Source: Phycisphaeraceae bacterium (GTDB taxonomy: Bacteria; Planctomycetota; Phycisphaerae; Phycisphaerales; Phycisphaeraceae). From it: a stretch of DNA of 64,000 nt. Every line of letters begins with the position of its first letter. The first letter of the stretch is position 1. Under the pieces are notes generated by a model. That model was not told where the DNA came from and made no database searches. It saw only the letters and a list, made by a program, of their open reading frames with translations. Of the stretch, positions 58,935 to 64,000 are shown one piece after another. The stretch lies in assembly GCA_029260615.1 (NCBI GenBank), contig JAJDCX010000034.1, forward strand, positions 1 to 64,000. The letters are read 5' to 3'. Both the position numbers and the translations under genes were made by a program.

Positions 58935-59020
58935 ATGCGAAAGCCCCCGTAGCCAGCAGGCAGTGGAGGGATTTGTTATTTTTCACCCGCACGTTTGCGA
59001 TGATGTTCCTCTGTACGCGC
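58935..59020 (+). repeat. Terminator repeat, copy 6 (divergent)
   Basis: AAAGCCCCCGTAGCCAGCAG then GGCAGTGGAGGG and the tail GATGTTCCTCTGTACGCG is a distant version of the terminator repeat. It follows the phoU fragment as copy 2 follows phoU. Confidence 0.5.
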
Positions 59021-59029
59021 CACAAAATG

Positions 59030-60298
59030 CTAATGGATGAGGTAGAGCAGGGGAAAGACGAAGATCCAGATGAGGTCGACCAGGTGCCAGTAGAGGCCGC
59101 CCATATCCACGGGGGTGAAATAGTCGGGGCCGAAGTGGCCTTTGATGGAACGGACGATCAGCCAGAGCATGACGAACATGCCGATCAGGACGTGAAAGCC
59201 ATGCAAGCCGGTGAGCAGGAAGTAGATGGCGAAGAACATACGCAGGTCGGCGGGCTTGACCTCGGGGGTGTGAGACCCGGCGGGTTCCTGGCTGACGAAG
59301 TAGGTCTCGTTGAGTCCCTGCGTGGCGTTTGCGGGGGGTGCGATATTGGTTCGTGGGATCAGCAGTGCTAAATCGGCGGCGGTCAGTACGCCTGTGTCCC
59401 CCACATCTTCTGAGGCAGTGTCGGTGCTGGCGGGCTGTCCTGCTTCGCTGTTCTTTGCGGTGGCGTCTTCTTTAAGCAGCACACGGAGGTAGGCAACCAC
59501 GTCTTTGAGGTGTTCCTCGTTCAGAGCGGGGTTGCCGCCTTTGGCGGGCATTTGGAGTTTCATCTTGCTGTCAGCGTCCCAGGATTGTCTGCCGATTTTC
59601 AGGAAGGTGAGCATCTCCTTGTCATTTTTCGACATGACAAAACCACCATCGTGCAGGTCGGCACCCAGGCCAGGCAGGCCGAAACCATCGATGTCGTGGC
59701 AGCTTGAGCATGTGCCGGAGAAAACCATTCGGCCACGGGTGGAGCTTGGGACGTATTCGGTCGGGGCTGGTGCGGGTGTCTTTTCTTCCTGGGCTTCGTG
59801 CCCCTCGGTGGCTTTGTCGCCGTGTCCGCTGCCGTCAAAGTGTGCGGCGAAGTAGGCCTCGTCGGGGTTGTAGAATTGGCCCAGCGTCAGGCCGTGCTGC
59901 CATTTGGATTTGTACTCCATGAACTTGACGCCCATGAATATGACCCCGCCGAGGAAGGTCAGTGTGAGGAGGATGACCAGTGCGCGTTGTTTGTTTAGTT
60001 GAGCGCAGCGGACGGCCCAGGCCATGGTGAAACTGCTGGCGATGAGGACGAGGGTGTTTAGTGCCCCCATATTGGTGTCCAGAAAATAGTGCCCGGCGAT
60101 GAAGATGTCGGGGTGGCTGCTGCGGTAGACGGCGTAGGCGCAGAAAAGTCCGCCGAACATCAGGATTTCGGTGGCGAGGAAGGTCCACATGCCCAGCTTG
60201 GCCGCGTCGAACTGTTGGCCGAGTGTGTGGAAGTGGTGCGCCAGGTTTTTGCTGTGGGTCTGGGGCTGCTGGCCCTGCTCGGTGTCTGGATTATTCAT
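59030..60298 (-). CDS. coxC: Cytochrome c oxidase subunit III with inserted cytochrome c domain
   Basis: 422 residues. The N-terminal part has subunit III helices (KLGMWTFLATEILMFGGLFCAYAVY, about 34-58; LNTLVLIASSFTMAWAV; ALVILLTLTFLGGVIFMGVKFMEY). Residues about 150-330 are an insertion with a c-type haem site Cys197-SS-Cys200-His201 and a likely axial Met250 in QMPAKGG. Subunit III resumes with FFAIYFLLTGLHGFHVLIGMFVMLWL and YWHLVDLIWIFVFPLLYL. The haem domain would lie outside the membrane and may pass electrons to subunit II. It lies 19 bases after nosL, so it may be in the nos transcript. Confidence 0.9.
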   Translation of the reverse strand: MNNPDTEQGQQPQTHSKNLAHHFHTLGQQFDAAKLGMWTFLATEILMFGGLFCAYAVYRSSHPDIFIAGHYFLDTNMGALNTLVLIASSFTMAWAVRCAQLNKQRALVILLTLTFLGGVIFMGVKFMEYKSKWQHGLTLGQFYNPDEAYFAAHFDGSGHGDKATEGHEAQEEKTPAPAPTEYVPSSTRGRMVFSGTCSSCHDIDGFGLPGLGADLHDGGFVMSKNDKEMLTFLKIGRQSWDADSKMKLQMPAKGGNPALNEEHLKDVVAYLRVLLKEDATAKNSEAGQPASTDTASEDVGDTGVLTAADLALLIPRTNIAPPANATQGLNETYFVSQEPAGSHTPEVKPADLRMFFAIYFLLTGLHGFHVLIGMFVMLWLIVRSIKGHFGPDYFTPVDMGGLYWHLVDLIWIFVFPLLYLIH

Positions 60299-60317
60299 TC
60301 GGATATCTCTTGAGGGG

Positions 60318-60875
60318 TCATGTCCCCGCCTGTGGGTCTGGGTGTTCGGTATTTATGGGTTGTGTGGCTGGCTTGGCTTGTTCGCTGTGGTTTCCGGGAC
60401 CGCCTTGGTTTGTATGAGTGCCCAATTCATCAAATCGCATGACGGAAGCATCGAAACGGTCGGCAAGCCGATCTGCGCCCGTTGGTGTTTGGCTGGCGAT
60501 CATGCCCGAGGCCATGGGTGAGCGGATGTCGGGGCTTTGGATGTAGAGCGCATCGGAGGCGTTCAGCCAGTCGCCGGTGTCGTAATCGGTGACGTATGCA
60601 TGTTCAATCGTGCCGTCGGCGGGTGATTCTTGAAATTCGAGAAGACAACCGATGTCATCAAATGCGACGGATCGCGCCCGGCCGTCTGTTGAGCGGACGA
60701 TGCACGCGGCGGCGAAGTTCTGATCGCTGATGATCATCTTGCAGAAGTCGCACACGTCGTAGCCCAGGTGCAGCGTTGGTGGGCCGGTCTCATCGCGGTC
60801 GCCGCATCCGGGGTTGCAAGCGCAGAGCATGGCGATGAGAAACACAGAGGCGTGATGGATCGGTCTACGGTTCAA
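60318..60875 (-). CDS. nosL: NosL-like copper-binding lipoprotein
   Basis: 185 residues from a TTG start that overlaps the nosY stop (TTGA). The N terminus MNRRPIHHASVFLIAMLCAC has a lipobox-like Cys. YDVCDFCKMIISDQNFAAACIV is the copper-site motif of NosL (CxxCxM), and VAFDDIGCLLEF matches the family. NosL delivers copper(I) for the nitrous oxide reductase Cu centres. The C-terminal tail (PATQPINTEHPDPQ) is unstructured. The TTG start is inferred from coupling and the signal peptide. Confidence 0.85.
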   Translation of the reverse strand: MNRRPIHHASVFLIAMLCACNPGCGDRDETGPPTLHLGYDVCDFCKMIISDQNFAAACIVRSTDGRARSVAFDDIGCLLEFQESPADGTIEHAYVTDYDTGDWLNASDALYIQSPDIRSPMASGMIASQTPTGADRLADRFDASVMRFDELGTHTNQGGPGNHSEQAKPATQPINTEHPDPQAGT

Positions 60876-61702
60876 GCGATGGACTTCCTTGAAAACGTCA
60901 GGCTGGCCAGGACGAGGGGGGCGATGATCCATGCGAGGATCGACCCGATGAATAGCACGGAGAGCCATCGGCCGTAGGCTTGAGTGGCGTAGATGCCGGC
61001 TGGGCCTAGTACGTCCAGGCTTGCGTTCATGCTGTGCAGCACGGACATCTTGAAAACCTGTAGGGGATTGACCAGTGCCAGGCCGAACAGGTCCTGGATG
61101 CGGAGCTTGAATGCCAGGGCGCTGCCCATGAGCCCCAGGTCGCTGAGCAGAGTCAGGCACAACCAGACAACGATCGCCATGCCGATTGCGGGCGCGGCTT
61201 TTCGTGTGAGTGTGGAGATGAAAATCCCGACACTAAGCATCGCAAAACCCAGGGCGAAGGTCATGAGTACCAGTGTGATGTACACGCCCACGCCGGCGGA
61301 GTCGCCGTTGGCAGCGATCCCCAGGCCGCAGATCCCAAACCCGATTGCCAACGCCGCGGTTAACGAAGCGGAGAGCCCCAGGTATTTGCCGAGCAGTGCC
61401 TCGAAACGGGTGATGGGTTGGGCGAGCAGGTAAGCCAATGTGCCCTGTTCCTGTTCACCGGCCAGGCTTGGGGCCGCGATGCTCAGGGCCATCAGTGGGA
61501 CAAGGAGGATGACCAGGTTGACCAGCCCGGCGGTCGTTCGGCCAAACCCAGCGAGGCCTTGCATCCCCGACCCGGCCAGCGACAGGTACGCCATCGCCAG
61601 TGCGAGTACGGAGAACGCCACTGTGTAGAAAAGGAACCAACGGTTACGCAGGGCGTCGCGCAGTTCTTTACGGGCAATGATAAGGATCGTGCGTGGACTC
61701 AT
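60872..61702 (-). CDS. nosY: NosY-like ABC-2 permease
   Basis: 276 residues with six predicted membrane helices. The start TILIIARKELRDALRNRWFLFYT and the segment AAPSLAGEQEQGTLAYLLAQPITRFEALLGKYLGL are typical of NosY. It is the membrane part of the NosDFY ABC complex needed to mature the CuZ centre of nitrous oxide reductase. It overlaps both neighbours by four bases. Confidence 0.88.
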   Translation of the reverse strand: MSPRTILIIARKELRDALRNRWFLFYTVAFSVLALAMAYLSLAGSGMQGLAGFGRTTAGLVNLVILLVPLMALSIAAPSLAGEQEQGTLAYLLAQPITRFEALLGKYLGLSASLTAALAIGFGICGLGIAANGDSAGVGVYITLVLMTFALGFAMLSVGIFISTLTRKAAPAIGMAIVVWLCLTLLSDLGLMGSALAFKLRIQDLFGLALVNPLQVFKMSVLHSMNASLDVLGPAGIYATQAYGRWLSVLFIGSILAWIIAPLVLASLTFSRKSIA

Positions 61703-64000
61703 TGCGTGCCCCCCTGCTCGGTGCGCCGGCTTGGTGAGCCGTTGTCGTTGCTGTCGATCTCAAAGTCTCGCACGTCGATTTTCACAGATGAAAGTGATGC
61801 GAGTGGTTTGCCCTTCTCATCTGGGCGGACCTTGACGTTTACGGTTTGGCCGTTGCGGTCGGTTTCAAACCCGTCGGTACGGAGTTGTTCAACAGCGTCA
61901 TCCAGTTGGTCCTTGTCGATCCAGAGGCGGAGACTCGACTTCAGGCCTAGGGCCTCCGCTAATTTTCTGGGTTTGCAGGTCGTGACCACTTCGCCACATT
62001 CCATGACCAGGACACGGTCGGCCAACGTTTCGACTTCACGCAGCCGGTGTGAAGTGAAGAGTATGGCCTTGCCGGCGTCACGCTGCTTGCACAGAAGTCC
62101 AAGGAAGCTGTCTCGTGCGGCGGCGTCGAGGTTGGCGGTCAACTCATCGAGCATCAGGACGGGCGGATCGGCGAGCAATGCCGCGGCAAGAGCGAGGCGT
62201 TGCTTCATCCCGCCGGACAGTTCGCCGACACGCTTGGCTGCGTGTTCGGTCAGCCCGACCTCGGCCAGCACCGCGGTCACCCGGTTGCGGTCGACCCGCT
62301 TGATCTTCGCAAAGAATCCCAGCAACTCTTTGGCACGCCAGTCGTCGTAAAAAGCAAGCTCCTGCGGCACATACCCCACGCATCGCTTGGCGTGCTTGGG
62401 TCGTTTGCGGACGTCGAACCCGTTGATCGTGACGGTGCCTTTGCAACGGATCAGTCCCAACATGCAGCGCATCGCGGTGGTCTTGCCGGCACCGTTTGGC
62501 CCCCACAACCCGACCGCTTCACCCGGCCGAAGGTCCAGGTCGAAATCCTTGACCGCGGTCAGTCGGCCAAACCGTTTGGTGATGCACCCGGCTGACAAAA
62601 TTGGCTTGGTGGCTTGCTCGGGTTGATCGTTGCGGGGGCGTGGTTTCATGGGGATCGGACCTGCGGCGGCGCTTGGGCGGGCCAGTGTACCGGTGATGCC
62701 GCACATCAATAGTCCGCTGGCGGACAATAGCAACACGAGCGAGGCGGTGGTGGTTGGCCATGCGGGCGGTTCGTTGCCGGAGCTAAGGGTAACAGAGGCC
62801 GGGTGCATCAACGGGGCCTGGTCGGTGATCTTCACCGGCGGGCGGAAGGTCGGGACGGCCTTGGCGGCGAGTTCGACCGCCTGTTGGACGGGGCTGAACA
62901 GGAACAGCCGGAGCTTGGGCTCGCGGTCCATCAGGTTTTCGAAGAGGCTCTGGGCCTTGTAGCTGATGTCGCCGATGCCGTCGCTGTCCAGGTCGAAGCC
63001 GTTGTAATCGCTCCAGAAATTGCCCCGTCCATCGACGGTGAACTTATTATTCTTGAGTTGGCCGGAGCCCAGGACGGCGACCTGTTCGACATTTTCGATG
63101 AGGTTGTTTTCGGTGAAGATGTTTCGCTCGATCGAGGGCATGAACGCCAGGCCGATATCGTTGTACGCCACCACGTTTCGGGTGAAGTGTTGAACCATGT
63201 CGATCGATGCGGGGGAGTTGTCGAAGTAGAGGCCGATGCGGTTACCTGCGAACAGGTTGTTCTGGGCTTCGACGCCATCGACTTCCTTGAGCCCCACGCC
63301 GTAGCCGCTTGGGCCGTGGTTGCGGATGAATCGGTTGTCTTTGAGTACCAGGCGTCGGCTGTACATAAGAAATGCGCCGACTGAGTTGTCTTCGAGGTGG
63401 TTGCCGATCAGCACGGTGTCGTCGCAGTACATGAAATGCAGGCCGTACCGTCCGTGTGTGACGGTGTTGTTGCGGATCATGGTGTTGTTGGAGAACCAGA
63501 TGACCACGTCCCGGCTGTTGTCGACGGTGTTATTTTCGACGACGGAGTTGGGGGAGTACCACAGCCGGATGCCGTCACCGCGGCGAGCTACAGGCAGGTC
63601 TTTGCCACCGATACGGTTGTTGCGGATGACGCTGTCGTGTGCCTTTTTTAGGTAGATGCCGAAGAGGACGTCCTCCAAGACGCTGTCTTCGATGGTCACC
63701 CGAGGTGCGAGGACGGTGATCCCTGCGTTTTCGCGGTCCAGGCTCTTGCCCGTGCCACGGATGGTGAACCCGCGCAGGGTTACGTCGGGGGCGTGGATCT
63801 GGACGACGTCGCCCTTGCCGTCACCCTGGATGATCGTGCCGGGCTCGGCGATGAGTTGGACGGACTGGTTGATAAGCAAAGGCCCGGGATAGGTCCCCGC
63901 GGGCACACATATGGTGTCGCCGGATTTTGCGGCATCGACGACCCGTTGCAAATTAAACGAACCGGCATCAACCGGCGAGGCGCACAAGTCCACTACGCCG
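61699..64000 (-). CDS. nosDF: NosD-NosF fusion protein (5' end outside window)
   Basis: At least 764 residues in one open frame; the frame is still open at base 64000, so the true start and signal peptide lie outside. Residues about 10-400 are a right-handed beta-helix with NosD features (DTICVPAGTYPGPLLI, VIRNNRIGG, GDGIRLWYSPNSVVENN, GRYGLHFMYCDD). A membrane helix (about 415-437, TASLVLLLSASGLLMCGI) follows. The C-terminal part is a NosF ATPase with Walker A GPNGAGKTT (498-506), LSGGMKQR and Walker B LMLDELTANLD. Normally NosD is a separate periplasmic protein and NosF cytoplasmic; the helix would place both correctly. Confidence 0.85.
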   Translation of the reverse strand, partial: GVVDLCASPVDAGSFNLQRVVDAAKSGDTICVPAGTYPGPLLINQSVQLIAEPGTIIQGDGKGDVVQIHAPDVTLRGFTIRGTGKSLDRENAGITVLAPRVTIEDSVLEDVLFGIYLKKAHDSVIRNNRIGGKDLPVARRGDGIRLWYSPNSVVENNTVDNSRDVVIWFSNNTMIRNNTVTHGRYGLHFMYCDDTVLIGNHLEDNSVGAFLMYSRRLVLKDNRFIRNHGPSGYGVGLKEVDGVEAQNNLFAGNRIGLYFDNSPASIDMVQHFTRNVVAYNDIGLAFMPSIERNIFTENNLIENVEQVAVLGSGQLKNNKFTVDGRGNFWSDYNGFDLDSDGIGDISYKAQSLFENLMDREPKLRLFLFSPVQQAVELAAKAVPTFRPPVKITDQAPLMHPASVTLSSGNEPPAWPTTTASLVLLLSASGLLMCGITGTLARPSAAAGPIPMKPRPRNDQPEQATKPILSAGCITKRFGRLTAVKDFDLDLRPGEAVGLWGPNGAGKTTAMRCMLGLIRCKGTVTINGFDVRKRPKHAKRCVGYVPQELAFYDDWRAKELLGFFAKIKRVDRNRVTAVLAEVGLTEHAAKRVGELSGGMKQRLALAAALLADPPVLMLDELTANLDAAARDSFLGLLCKQRDAGKAILFTSHRLREVETLADRVLVMECGEVVTTCKPRKLAEALGLKSSLRLWIDKDQLDDAVEQLRTDGFETDRNGQTVNVKVRPDEKGKPLASLSSVKIDVRDFEIDSNDNGSPSRRTEQGGTQ

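Noticed and set aside
60876-61160. N-terminal extension of NosL within the nosY gene
   Set aside because: The extra residues are low-complexity and overlap nosY; a TTG start overlapping the nosY stop leads directly into a lipoprotein signal.

Overview
The window looks like a chromosomal segment of a planctomycete of the class Phycisphaerae (inferred from gene content, not from a search). The grounds are a prepilin-like secreted protein with the motif [16 protein letters not shown], a PEP-CTERM/dockerin-type secreted protein, a cytochrome oxidase subunit III with a cytochrome c domain inserted in it, and uniformly high GC content.

Layout. 1-2.5 kb (minus strand): start of thioredoxin reductase, a prepilin-type protein, and a PEP-CTERM protein whose long leader carries a cobalamin riboswitch. 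2.8 kb: a tRNA-Gly(GCC) with a terminator. 3.1-11.6 kb: a complete phosphate locus, with an OprP-type porin on the minus strand divergent from phoB-phoR-pstS-pstC-pstA-pstB-phoU. 11.6-58.9 kb: a large accessory block inserted directly downstream of phoU, with a second copy of the phoU 3' end at its far edge. 59-64 kb (minus strand): a copper/respiration operon reading nosD-nosF (fused) - nosY - nosL - coxC.

Most of the accessory block is a Mu-like transposable prophage (about 11.96-51.57 kb). Its right arm, read rightward from about 40.4 kb, carries early genes: a CII-like regulator, MuA-type transposase (D272/D339/E402), MuB ATPase, Gp16-like protein, RdgC-like protein, a CsrA-like protein and a DNA methyltransferase. 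Its left arm, read leftward from about 37.1 kb, carries a siphovirus-style head and tail: DUF3486-like small terminase, large terminase, portal-MuF fusion, U35 protease, HK97 capsid, neck, tail tube, tape measure, hub, fibre and a secreted glycoside-hydrolase-like enzyme. Between the arms lie cargo genes (DUF4145, aspartic protease, metallopeptidase-like) and a run of six compact hairpins that may be a structured RNA. Related transposase-binding-like sites lie at both ends.

Right of the prophage (51.6-57.2 kb) is a mosaic: an AT-rich choloylglycine-hydrolase-family gene of Bacteroidota-like composition; a 3.1-kb unit bounded by 40-bp inverted repeats carrying a DUF1611 protein and a PLP racemase; a cold-shock gene; degenerate copies of the tRNA-Gly 3' end and terminator; and an inverted, decayed copy of the prophage right end. 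A secreted FAD-dependent oxidoreductase follows.

How it works together: PhoB/PhoR probably control the porin and Pst uptake through Pho-box-like repeats. The tRNA-Gly/phoU-terminator neighbourhood appears to be a repeated landing site for mobile DNA. The nos/cox genes together suggest shared copper-centre assembly. No CRISPR array, reverse transcriptase or rRNA was seen.
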